Shown here: positions 30,276-41,731 of the stretch, in pieces
How positions within the stretch are numbered: the first letter of the stretch is position 1
Layout: each line of letters opens with the position of its first letter
Assembly: GCF_032854445.1 (NCBI RefSeq)
Contig: NC_088300.1
Location: 25,961,608-26,025,607 of the forward strand
DNA: 64,000 nt
Source: Liolophura sinensis
Taxonomy: Eukaryota; Mollusca; Polyplacophora; Chitonida; Chitonidae
Direction of reading: 5' to 3'
Position numbers and translations under genes: made by a program
The notes under the pieces: generated by a model
The model's database searches: none
What the model saw: the letters and a program-made list of their open reading frames with translations, nothing else
What the model was told of the DNA's origin: nothing

Positions 30276-30516
30276 AGTCATAGATTTATTTATTTATTTG
30301 ATTGATGTTTTACGCCGTACTCAAGAATATTTCACTTATATGACGGCGGCCAACATTATGGTGGCAGGAAACCGGACAGAGCCCGGGGGAAACCCACGAC
30401 CATCCGTAGGTTGCTGCAGACGTTCCCACGCACGGCCGGAGAGGAAGACAGCGACCACATTGGTGAGAGGCTAGCACGCTAACCAACTGAGCCTTGGACG
30501 CCTCCTCAGTCATAGA
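30276..30516 (-). mobile_element. Family A SINE with 9-bp target-site duplication (copy 1)
   Basis: The body lies at 30,285-30,507, reversed, flanked by AGTCATAGA at 30,276-30,284 and 30,508-30,516. The head is shortened near the B-box region. The counterpart in copy 2 is at 41,491-41,731. Confidence 0.9.
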
Positions 30517-33169
30517 GAATTATTTCTCGCATCAGGTCGGTGAGGAGAACGTTCCCCGAAGATTCAGTGACTAATGACTGGCGTCGTGGTAATTTATGTG
30601 TTTCATGGCTCTTTAAAGTGGAGTTTACATCGGCTTCTCCTATTCAACTTGTTGACGTTTAACGTATGAATAACCATACTAATCTTACCCAATACATACC
30701 CCAATCTTCATTTAAACCAGAACATCAATCTTTGACTCAAGTCCCCTTCACACATGGTCACGAAGGTACACACAACTGAACATTATGGGTTCATATCTGG
30801 TAAATGTGACGACAAGGCAGTATTTTGAGTAAGTTTAAGTGAGTGACTAACATCCTTAAACTAATTTTGCTCAAGCTATAATGATACGGCGTGTATACAT
30901 TTGCTACTGTTTACGCGAACATTGAGAACAAAGCCCGAATCAAAGGTAAAATAACCAGAGGCCGGTTTTGATCCTGTCCAAAACTGTCACATTGTGTTTT
31001 AGTATAACGCTGCTGTGGTTTTGACTCACAATTCTGTAACCTTTTACGTTGTTCCGTCCTTTGGATGGGTTACACTGTGCCTTTTGGTTGGTAGAGATAG
31101 CATCTACCGAATTTGTTTAAAACTGAGACCGGTGAAGTTAGCATAACATTCCAACACAACCTTCAATTCCATCTTCGCATTCTGGCGAATATGGTGTTGA
31201 ATTTTGTGTTGAAACCTTGTACTAACTTCACCGTGCTCTCAAACTGAGCATATAACCCAGTATGTACATGATGCAGTACATGCGTCATATCTTCTTAGTG
31301 GTCAGATAAGCAATCACGTAAAATTTAACATTCTATTCAACCCTCTTTGTACAAAGAGTTCTCTGCAAGGAATGTTGAAACAATTGTTGTAGAGGATAAT
31401 TACGAGCACCACACATGTTGAGATATCACTATAGATGAGATTTGTATGTACCGAGTCCAGCACCTTTATGTAGAATTTCGTCACAGTGTGATTGACGAGG
31501 TATTTATGTGAAGAAAATCAGGCCTTGTGTTCATTTCGTGCTCTGGTTAGCTTCAGATCCCCGTATCAAGGACAAGAGTTCCGAATGTTTGCGATTTGTG
31601 GTTTGCTGGCAAAAGTTTGAGGAGCGTGTAATATAATATTAGACACAAACCTTCTTTTTTGTCGAGATAGTTCATTCTGTATAGATAGAAAGTGCAGCAC
31701 GACTCACAATTATGTTTATTCATCAATTTATGTCGGTAGACTTCAAGTCTAACAAGACGGTATCAGCTTTTGGAGAGGCTTAATAAGTCTTTTCAATAAG
31801 TTTTTTCGGCGGACATTATCTTAAAGACGGCATATCTATTGTAACTATTTGTGGAGTTATTTCTTCAGATAAAACGATTATTGTGCCATACTGTTAACCT
31901 ATTATTATGTAAAGGAGCCTGGATTCGCCTTACCCAACTTCGTTCCAGAAAAAGATGGTGCACAAGAAGCGCTGTGAAGCCCAAGCAAAAACACCAAGGT
32001 GATATCAGAATCGTGCATGTAAATACTTTTGAGCTTGTCTTTCAATGAATCCGTTCATACCTAACATAGGCGTGAACAGAGGAATTTTCGGTGCTCTACA
32101 GCAAACTATTCCAGTGTACAATATTTCGTTCCTTTTAAACAGTAGTATTTGTGGTGGTAACGTAGAAAAGTGGCTACACAGCATCACAACACAGTGTTCT
32201 ACTATTGTCAGTGAGGAAAATAATCATTGAGGCAATTTTAGGCGAATTCAAGAAAAAAATTCCCAAATGAGAAATACAAATATCTCTCTCCCTGACATAT
32301 TCTTTGTACCCCTGTCTTTGTAAACAACCAAAAAAAATCTACCTCAGCAATTTAGGAAAGGTAAGCTGAGGGAATTATAATTGAATATGAATCAACGTCC
32401 AAAATGGCTCATTGCGAGTGTTGTATCACACATCGAATAGTTCAGTCTGGGACAAGCAACATTCGGACTCCTGTTGACACTCAATGCTATGGATTTATCT
32501 TCATTGTCAATACGGCAATCTCGAGTCATCACCGACTGACATTTCTACCCATAGAAAACAAGCTATTCGGTACAGCGCGTGCAATATTGAACGCTAACCA
32601 TGTTGACATTCTGCGATTACTAATTACAAATTTGTACGTTCGCTTTGATTCACAGTTGATTTTGATAAGAATAAAGTGATAACGTCGTATCATTTGGGAT
32701 ATTTAAAGTAATGTGTCACAATAGTCGATGCTGGAGTTTTACTCTCCATTCTGATGTCTTTTGTTCTGAGCAGCCATAACAATTCACATTTCCTGTCCGT
32801 CCATCTGTTTTACTGCTTCTATATCCGCAAAACGATCTTCATTTGTGAGCAGTATCTAAAGCAAATATATTGGATTGCACAGCTCTGTCTTGGGTTAGAA
32901 CTCATTTGCCAGTCGTACCTGAGGAGTTATATTACGTCAGTGTTCAATAGATTATAAAGCATGCCTTGGCATTATCTGTTGCAAATATTAGCCGTGTCAC
33001 GTTGTTTAAAATCCGACATAATTTTGAAACTCAGTTACGAAATTAACTTTCATTTGCCAGAAATAGCCTAAGTGCTTTACCGATGTAAAATCTGCACGCA
33101 CCAAACCACATGTACTGGATGGCCGAGCCATTTAGTTTTGGGCTTTGTCCGTTTTATTCCAAAAACAAT

Positions 33170-33259
33170 TCTGGCCGTCGTGAATAAGTGAAATACTCGA
33201 CGTATGAGAAGAATGGAGTATGACGTAGAACACCAATCAATTCATAAAATAAATAAACC
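33170..33259 (+). mobile_element. Decayed SINE 3' end (copy 1)
   Basis: GGCCGTCGTGAATAAGTGAA, GGAGTATGACGTAGAACACC and AATCAATTCATAAAATAAAT retain the tail module of family A in sense orientation. Counterpart at about 44,375-44,463. Confidence 0.65.
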
Positions 33260-34770
33260 ACGTGTACTTGTATGTAACAGATGTCAGAGATAATCATGCA
33301 CAGGCCAGAATCCTTGTATATGGACCAGTGTTTTTGATGTTCCCAATGAACATTAAATATTATTAAGAAAGTGAACAATATGGTCATGTCTTGAAAAGAG
33401 AAAAGCAGGCAGATACACAGAAAAAAAAACAAGTAAACAGCTGAAGCTTACACAACTTTTGAACTTTGTCCAAAACACGTTGTTGATAAGAACAAACATG
33501 CCAAGGAAAGAAATATGTCAAATACAAATTGTGAAACTATTTGATGTTTTTTTTCTAGAACGTCTAAATTTCAATAGAAGCATGTTTTGTATTTAATAAT
33601 ACATTTCGTCGTGGTATTCCATAAACATGATACTTGTATTTTACCAATTACCAATTTGTGTGTCACTAAGTTACTTTTAGAATATACTGAAAAGTTAGAA
33701 AAATTCAGTGACAACTTGAAGGAAGATTTTTTTATTCGTAGAATCTTAGCTTAGCACTTTCGATAAACTAGTTGCATCATTGGCATCTGAATGTGTCTGT
33801 TAACGCTCTCAAAATGTGCAAATAATAATCCAAGCCGACATCGCATCGCCGACATACAACATGGTGCTACTACATATCGTTTTATCAGGCAGACAGAAGC
33901 TATTCTACACTTGTACAGTTTCTGAGAGATGTGTCATCTTGAATCAAGTCCTTTTACTGGACCCAAGATTTGCATTACTTCATATTCGATGACATGATTA
34001 ATCAGGTCTTCAAGTCTATAATTATTTGTACATGATCTAATTACAAACTAGGCATACTCAAAACTTTACACATTCGCATGGTACAGTGTGACTTCTCGGG
34101 CACAAAGTTAAAGGTAATAAACCTGAGACAATTGCATTGACTTTGTAATCCATTGTGATCAATCAAAATCGATCAACTTCGTCACCGCCTGCGTTGAAGT
34201 CCTGAGTAGAATCGGTGGTAGGTTAATCCATATGCCTGTTTATGCTTAATTGTCGATCGAGACCTCTCCTAATTAGAATAGGTCCGGTATCCGTTTATTT
34301 AACGATTCTGCCATCGAATGTGGATGTGTGGATGATATGACCCCGTACAAATGTTGATAGTCATCCAATCGAACACTCTCTACGACTGACACTTACACTC
34401 ACACTGACTAAAGTCGCTGTAACCGGTTGACAATAAACATTGTAGCAAACATGTTCGCTGAATGACAAAGTATATTTAATGGCTATACCATCACTGTTAA
34501 CTGCATGTGACATGTATAATCAAGGATGTCAGGGAATTTGATGCGATTATACAGGAAAATTAATTCATTTGCAATGTACAAGGCATAGAATCCGTTGCTC
34601 AAAGGTGTGGAATTTACCTATATGTTCGTGGAGAGACGGATACTTCGAAATAAACGGAATAACGGAAAATACAAGAGTTTTGGTGTACACACCTTACTTT
34701 ACGAATTTTTCCGTTCACCGTTTAAGATATGTATACTTATGACTATAATATGTGTAAAATGCGTGGGCTC

Positions 34771-34984
34771 TATTTATTTATTTATTTGATTTGTGTTTTA
34801 CGCCGTACTCAAGAATATTTCACTTATATGTCGCCTACCAGCATTATGGTGGGAGGATGGCAGACTTTCCCACATACAGCCGGAGAGGAAACCAGCATGA
34901 AGTGGACATGAACTCACAGCGACCGCATTGGTGAGCGGCTTCTTTGCCGAATTGGCGTGTCAACCGCCTCGGCCACGGAGGCCT
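34771..34984 (-). mobile_element. Family A SINE, complete only in copy 1
   Basis: The (TTTA)n tail, tail module, shortened body and tRNA-like head ending CGGCCACGGAGGCCTCG are all present. In copy 2 only the head portion remains (45,871-45,937) because a deletion removed the tail and about 105 bp of its flank. Confidence 0.88.
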
Positions 34985-35089
34985 CGACTCTAGTTAAAGC
35001 CTTCTGTATCATTGTCACCATTTGGATGGGACATTCTCAGAGCAATCTTTCGACCTTCGAACTCCAGTTATACTTATCTGGTCCCTCTG

Positions 35090-35612
35090 ACAGTATCCCG
35101 TTCTGCGGTGGTTTTATCCCGACTCTCTGGTGGTAATTTCTCAAACTCTGCGGTGGGTTTTCCCCCACTCTGCAGTGGTTTCTTCTCACTCCGCAATGGT
35201 TTTCTCTTCACTTTGTGGCGGTTTTCTCCCGATTCTGCCTTGGGTTTCTTCCCACCCTGCGGCGTGTTTTCTCCCACTCTGCAGTGGTTTCTTCCCACAC
35301 TTCGGTGAGTTTCTCCCCAATTTGCGGTGGGTTTTCTCCCCACTCTGCGGTGATTTTCTCTTCACTTTGTGGCGGTTTTCTCCCGATTCTGCCTTGGGTT
35401 TCTTCCCACCCTGCGGCGTGTTTTCTCCCACTCTGCAGTGGTTTCTTCCCACACTTCGGTGAGTTTCTCCCCAATTTGCGGTGGGTTTTCTCCCCACTCT
35501 GCGGTGATTTTCTCTCCACTCTGCAGTGGTTTTCTCCCAACGCTGCAGTGGTTTTCTCCCCACATTGCGGTGGTAATTTCTCGAAAACTACGGTGGTTTT
35601 CTGTGTAACCTA
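35090..35612. repeat. 22-bp GC-rich minisatellite with a 154-bp higher-order duplication (copy 1)
   Basis: Units of 21-24 bp of the type CTGCGGTGGGTTTTCTCCCC are arranged in tandem. A block of seven units (154 bp) occurs twice in a row: TTCACTTTGTGGCGGTTTTC starts at 35,207 and again at 35,361. All six frames are largely open, producing spurious frames of up to 156 codons. Copy 2 has the block only once. Confidence 0.92.
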
Positions 35613-38299
35613 CACAGATTATTGTAAAACTTTTGGCACCATAGCCAATACTTTACACCAAGTTGCCAAGGTTGCATCAGCATAATGTTAGCTTGGCCAA
35701 TACTGGTAAGTCTAGCCCAGTAGGATGTGTAATTTTCATGATGCACGTATGCTAAAGCTAAGTTGGTCGGCATTCACACCTCTTATTGAGCCTATTGGGC
35801 ATGACCCAAAGAACGATTTCAACTCTTCCATAATAAATACTGTCTTTACATACACAACCTAATATACTGGTATCAAATTTCTAAGTCTCTTGGAAATGAA
35901 TTAGGTATCGGGGTATGTCGTAAATACGATCTTAACACACCTTTGACCTTGTCCTAAACACCAAGCTTAGCATTATGCAGATTTTATTTAGAACGAACCG
36001 AGTGCCCCAAGTAGGAAAGGGAATCCCTAACCTTGACCCCTGAAATCTCCCAGAATCTTTCCAGCTGATGTCGCTAATGGCAATCCTCGTATACTTTGTA
36101 ATTCTTTAAATTTTTTTACTGAATCTAATGTATTCCTAGCTAGCAAAAAGCTGGCAACGCGTCTAGGGGATACGCATTTATCACGTTCATAGTATAGCCC
36201 CTGTGCGGGTATTCATATCGGTAATTATATATGTGTCTTTAAATTTTCGTTGGATTCCACATCAAAAAATAAGTATTTTGTGCATCTTTGTCTAATAATG
36301 TAACTTCTTAATCTGCAAATGTATGAATATTACAGACGGTATGTGCACAATTGTGACGCAATTAAAGAAAAGGTAGAAAAGACGACTATTGGGAAACAAA
36401 TACATATTGTTTTGATTGATGTCTTTTAAAAGCCTCGTCCAGCATGTTAGTTTACTGGAAATATTCATGTATACTTTATAAAAGCAAAATCTGAATGTAA
36501 GCGTCAAATTTTACATTCGTATACTCCAGGTCATCCGAAAAAAGGTTATTTTTGGTAGCTTGAAATCGATTATTACGAGGCCTATTTTCTACACTGCCAA
36601 AAACGCAATTGTTGCTGTCAAATCTTTAACCACATGATTTTGCTACCTTTCACAGTCAAATTTTCTGTTTTTATTGCAGTTTTTTCTCATGTAAACGACT
36701 GTCCCTTCCTCCAGCTTGCACTCGAAGAGACGCGTCGTAAGATGCGTTCGTTTTTACGTGACAAAGCGCAACACAAGGTAGCGACTGCGTAAGATGTGTC
36801 GAAAATCCCACAAACAAAGGTTACATATCTGTCTTACACGCCACGTGTCGCCGCTTATGTCTGAAGCATTTGATCACGGACAGTTTCAAATGTTGCTGAG
36901 AACGCAAAGCATAACCTGCATATCAAATAAACAGTGGGGAACAGTGTTTACAGGTGGCTGATCGGTATACAACAACAACGTTATTAAAAAAAATATTATT
37001 CAAACATTTGCATTTTTTTTGTTTGTTCAGCATTTCTAACTTTTACTTGCTAACTGATTAAAAGGGACATTATGAAATTTCAGAACAAAACATAGCTGTC
37101 TTGAATAACAATAACTCGACAAAAATTTCATGGAAAAATCATTCTAGCGCGTAATTGTTGTTGAATTTACGTAGTAAAATTGCATCAGAATGTACTTTTG
37201 ATCTCTCAGTTGTGGTAATTGTTGAATTGTTAAATTCAAGACCGTACAGGCATCTTCTGGTTTTGTGTTGTTAAACGACCACTGTTGTTAACACCCTGAC
37301 CATACTGTGTATAATCATGATTTTACAATGCTATTTCTCAGTACCCTCCATGAGAACGAAAGTTCGAAACTGGAGTTGGAATACAACATTGCAAAAATTT
37401 GAGAAGGTTTGATTGTTTTTTCTTGTCACGAATAGTTTAGGTTATGCACCTGGACGATGACAAGGCCACGTTGGTAGTTTCTAAGTTTTCAGAAAAATCT
37501 GTCATAGGCTAATTAGTTTTCTACTGATGATCATTTCTTTTATTTGAAACGATAGACGGTCATGAAGAAGACTTGATTTTACCTTCACCATGAGAATAAT
37601 TTTGGTCGCGTAAACAACGGGCGTGTGCTAACTCAATGTCTTTTAACAATACACGGATGTTAAAGATAATGTAACTCCTGGACATGAATATTAGCACAAT
37701 ATATCCTATAAGATGAAAACTAAGGCGAATCATGTGTGCTGTGTACATGTGATGTGTATATACCCAGCTTCCTTGGAAAGTGTTCTCGGTGCCCTTTGTG
37801 CAAGATTCATGATTGTGGAATATCGTCCCGGAATTTGGAGAAGGTGCCAAGAGATTATGACCACATATCCTTGAGCCAAATTTCCTACTTCTAAATTCTG
37901 TAAGAAAAAAAAGGAAGCGGATTTATTGTTCTGATCATGATATAGTGACTCCATATAAACCGGATGTCATTTACACGTACATCTGCAGAATGTTTTGGAA
38001 GAATTTCTTTTTTTTTTCTTTTTTATCTTAAAAATTTAAAGAATGTATGAAATACATATTATGGAGAAGACTGAAAGAGGTCCATAGGCTTTCAAACGCG
38101 GATGTTATGCTACTCTTCCCACATGTATCTTTCTCTCATCTTATTTGTACGCCTTCCCAAAGATTAGGCCTACAGGGCCCAGAAAGGTTGAAAACTCAGC
38201 ATAGTTTGGCACTTTTTTCGTTATGTGAGTGGCCTTCGTTATGTGAGCATACAGAAGTGGCCCTTCTCTAAAACGTAAGGCACAGTACTGTCTCTCCTC

Positions 38300-38424
38300 T
38301 TTTACCAAGTGGAATAAGGGCTTCGGTTCGAATCCAGGTGTGGTAAATTCTTCAGAGACTGTGTGTCAGAGAGTCCCCTGGCACCCAGTGTCTGTGGTGA
38401 GATATGCTGATTACCCCTGTGCTT
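38300..38424 (+). mobile_element. Possible tRNA-derived SINE fragment cut by the gap
   Basis: GGTTCGAATCC at about 38,326 is a perfect tRNA-type B box, followed by a moderately GC-rich body. The sequence stops at the N run. The complete form is at about 48,600-48,835. Confidence 0.4.
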
Positions 38425-38624
38425 NNNNNNNNNNNNNNNNNNNNNNNNNNNNNNNNNNNNNNNNNNNNNNNNNNNNNNNNNNNNNNNNNNNNNNNNNNNN
38501 NNNNNNNNNNNNNNNNNNNNNNNNNNNNNNNNNNNNNNNNNNNNNNNNNNNNNNNNNNNNNNNNNNNNNNNNNNNNNNNNNNNNNNNNNNNNNNNNNNNN
38601 NNNNNNNNNNNNNNNNNNNNNNNN
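38425..38624. other. Assembly gap of 200 N
   Basis: Exactly 200 undetermined bases, a round number typical of a scaffolder placeholder. It separates the end of copy 1 from the beginning of copy 2. Open frames reported across it would have no meaning. Confidence 0.99.
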
Positions 38625-41215
38625 TTCCGCATATTATGTTGACAATAAAAGAGCGATATACAAAATGCAATATAGATGAGAAGAGCAGCTATTGTGTGTC
38701 AACAAAATACGTTCAGTCTTAGATGTGCAAAAGTTCATGTACATGGGAAAGACATCTGTGGAGTTTGTCATTCAAATAATATGTATTATTAAGACGGTCA
38801 TAGGTATGAAGATAAGACATCAATCCAAATAACAAAATCACCCGAAACAACCATAGTGTCAACGTTACCCATCGTTCTGTCTAACATGATTTCTAAGAAT
38901 TAAAAATACTGAAGTGACGAAAACTCAGTAGGTTTTTGAACAACACTCCATGCATATGCATAGCCTAAGCTTTAAAGGTTGTTCAGAATTTAATTTCTAC
39001 ATAACACTTTACTTTACATCTTCGGTGTAGATATATAAAGTCAATTCAGTTAACAAAGATTGAAATATCCCCGTTGAAATTTACACCATTTCCGAGGACT
39101 GTGTTCTTGCGTAATACAGTGTTGATGTGTATCAACTTTGAGTTTATGAAGCGTTCGAAGGCTAATTGATTCGCACATTTTGTCAATGAATTGTTTATTC
39201 CGAGAATATTTCCTGTTACGGAGGTTCGCCGTCGACAATTCACTGGAATCCATACACGCTCCTCTTCAAAGATATTACATCAAAAGTTTGCATTTTTCAG
39301 CAAATCTCGGGTCAAATCCAAAATATCTGAGGCGAAATATATCCCGTCAATTTACTTTGGCCATTGGGTTAAGGAGTCTACAGCCTTGTCAGCACTCGCC
39401 AAGGCAGCCCAGACAGTCTTCAGGAAACAGATCGAACAAGGGAATTGCAACTGGCCTCTAATCGACTGCCATCGATGACCCGTTAACTTAATTAATTTTG
39501 GTGTATGCCGTCTGGGTTATGTCAGATATTGACCATGCCGTGTTAACGGACCTCAAACATCAATGACCGGAAGGAGTCCTACCCAACGAACAAGTACGGT
39601 GGCCAAGACTTAGATTTTGTTTGTTAACGATATAATAGCGGGACGCCCATTTTGTAATGTACACAAAATGAATACATGAACAGAGTATAATAATTGACTC
39701 AGACCGGTCTTCCCAGTTCTGAACGATTAAGATAACAATAGTAAGCTGAAAAGTAACATAATGAGTGGGTGGACAAATAAAGGATATTCAAATCCTATTT
39801 CCTTCTATAGGTCAGTGTAGCTAGGATTTGGGACCGTTCAGCCGACAGTCTCACAAAAGATTTGCAGGACCAACTTCCAGGACAAATTCCTGCACTTCTT
39901 TGTTATCTTACAAAGAAAGTGTACTACGCAACAGCTTGTCGCGCAATGGACGTTTGTTGTTACAAGAAAGGTTCCTTTAGTTAACCAGCGAACGACGTCG
40001 TTTCACGACAACACTGTCGATATACCGTTTATGTTTGTATATAGACCTTCATAGACGTATTTTCAGTTAATACCTATTAAAGTGTGGTAACAGTTAACAC
40101 GAAAGCTCATGGTACCCGTTATATTGATATAAGATATCTTTGGATGTTTCTTTCTATTTGATATCATTTCAATACATGCATATGCAAACAGCAATGCATC
40201 TTTGATGCTACTAATTATGTTTAAAAAATCCAGATGGATACAGTAGCAGCCGGTATTACATATTATACTTTGTTTTGTTTATTTGTTTTCCTTCTCAGAT
40301 AAATTCCCACCAAAAAAATTATTAAGTTAATAACAGTCAAATCTTTGAGATTGGCGAATTTCTAAACAAGACATATTACCTCAGCTTCCCCGTAGTGTTT
40401 ATCGACCCTCTACCAACCTGATACAGTGTTCCATGTACATCAGCGCGTATGTTGATCCTGTGTCTGATGAGACTTGTAAAGCAACCATTAAGCAGCAACT
40501 GCTAGTTACTTGTATTATTCTCTTTGACTTTACAGCCACTTCTGCTAACAAACTGTTTATCAGCTAATCTGATTTACAATTTATATTGCAGACTTATTGG
40601 ATTGTTTGTGTGCTCAGTTCTAACAATCATTGCGCAATTGAATAACATGTATACATACTCGCCTGTTTAACCGCTGATAGAACAATAATCGCTTTGTTTC
40701 GACAAAAGCACGTGCCCGACAACAGTGCTATCAGAGGGCACCGGAACGCGGCGAAAAAGTGGAGAACCTTATGTAAAATTTCCATCACTTAAGCACGTCA
40801 TTGCTATAGTTCAAATGAATATAGGGGTATCTAGGATTTACGTTCCCTGTGACGACTAGGCGCGTGACTGCTCACTGGAACCTTTGCACAGTTAGGTCAT
40901 TCTGAAGCGAGGTGTAGATTCATATCCAAAAATTAAAAATTCAGTTCTGTTCTAAGACAATCAGAAGCACTGACCTGCTTAATACGAAGTGTCAGTGAAG
41001 TGTAATGGGAGTGTGATTTCTCTGTACCGTAGCCTACTTTTACAGCTGAAAGGTAAGTTTCCATACTGTTCTTTTTGATTTCGGAATTGCCGAACCAAAA
41101 TTATTTTTACCGTAGCTGAACATGGTGCAGCCGATTCTCTGAGGGGAGAGATATACAGTTTGTGTGCATTTTGTCTGAATGTATCTCATGTGCTTGCATT
41201 TAAGGGTGACCAAAT

Positions 41216-41267
41216 TTTGTTGTCGATTTCAACCAGGAGTGTAATTTGAGTATGTAGAAGAAAAGTA
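41216..41267. other. Segment of about 52 bp present only in copy 2
   Basis: Between CAAAT and GACTTAC, copy 2 holds an extra stretch that includes GTTGTCGATTTCAACCAGGA. In copy 1 (about 30,052) the flanks are joined directly. There is no obvious mobile-element signature or duplication. Confidence 0.85.
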
Positions 41268-41490
41268 GACTTACAGTCAATAAGGACCCGTCTAACATAA
41301 AAGGTAGATACATTTTTTTTGCGTTATTTTTTTCAAATCTTTTAATTCCAAGCATAGATAAACCGGTATATGTGTAGTGAATGAGAGTTTTTCATTTCAG
41401 TACAATCTTTTATAAGGAGTTTTTATAACAATATTTAATTTCGATATGCGCGTAATAAACAAAGATCGGTGTTAATTTGTTGCCATGGTA

Positions 41491-41731
41491 AGTCATAGAT
41501 TTATTTATTTATTTGATTGATGTTTTACGCCGTACTCAAGAATATTTCACTTATACGACGGCGGCCAACATTATGGTGGCAGGAAACCGGACAGAGCCCG
41601 GGGGAAACCCACGACCATCCGCAGGTTGCTGCAGACCTTCCCACGCACGGCCGGAGAGGAAGACAGCGACCACATTGGTGAGAGGCTAGCACGCTAACCA
41701 ACTGAGCCTTGGACGCCTCCTCAGTCATAGA
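41491..41731 (-). mobile_element. Family A SINE with 9-bp target-site duplication (copy 2)
   Basis: Counterpart of the SINE at 30,276-30,516, with the same AGTCATAGA direct repeats at 41,491-41,499 and 41,723-41,731. A few substitutions distinguish it from copy 1. Confidence 0.9.

Larger units (their letters stand above)
27464..38424. repeat. Duplicated block, copy 1 (abuts the left side of the gap)
   Basis: This 10,961-bp segment is repeated almost base for base at 38,625-48,763. It begins TTCCGCATATTTATGTTGAC and ends at CCCTGTGCTT immediately before the N run. Differences from copy 2 are scattered substitutions, short indels and five larger changes: about 257 bp at 34,663-34,919, an extra 154-bp minisatellite unit near 35,210-35,360, about 460 bp at 36,695-37,154, and small segments near 30,684 and 31,311, all present only in copy 1. 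A segment of about 52 bp is present only in copy 2. No supported gene lies in it. Confidence 0.97.

Noticed and set aside
35012-35685. Long open frames on both strands (up to 156 codons) and their copies at 45,964-46,484
   Set aside because: They are produced by the stop-poor 22-bp minisatellite; every frame is open and the sequences are repeats of one unit.
38302-38679. Open frames crossing the gap
   Set aside because: They consist mostly of undetermined bases.
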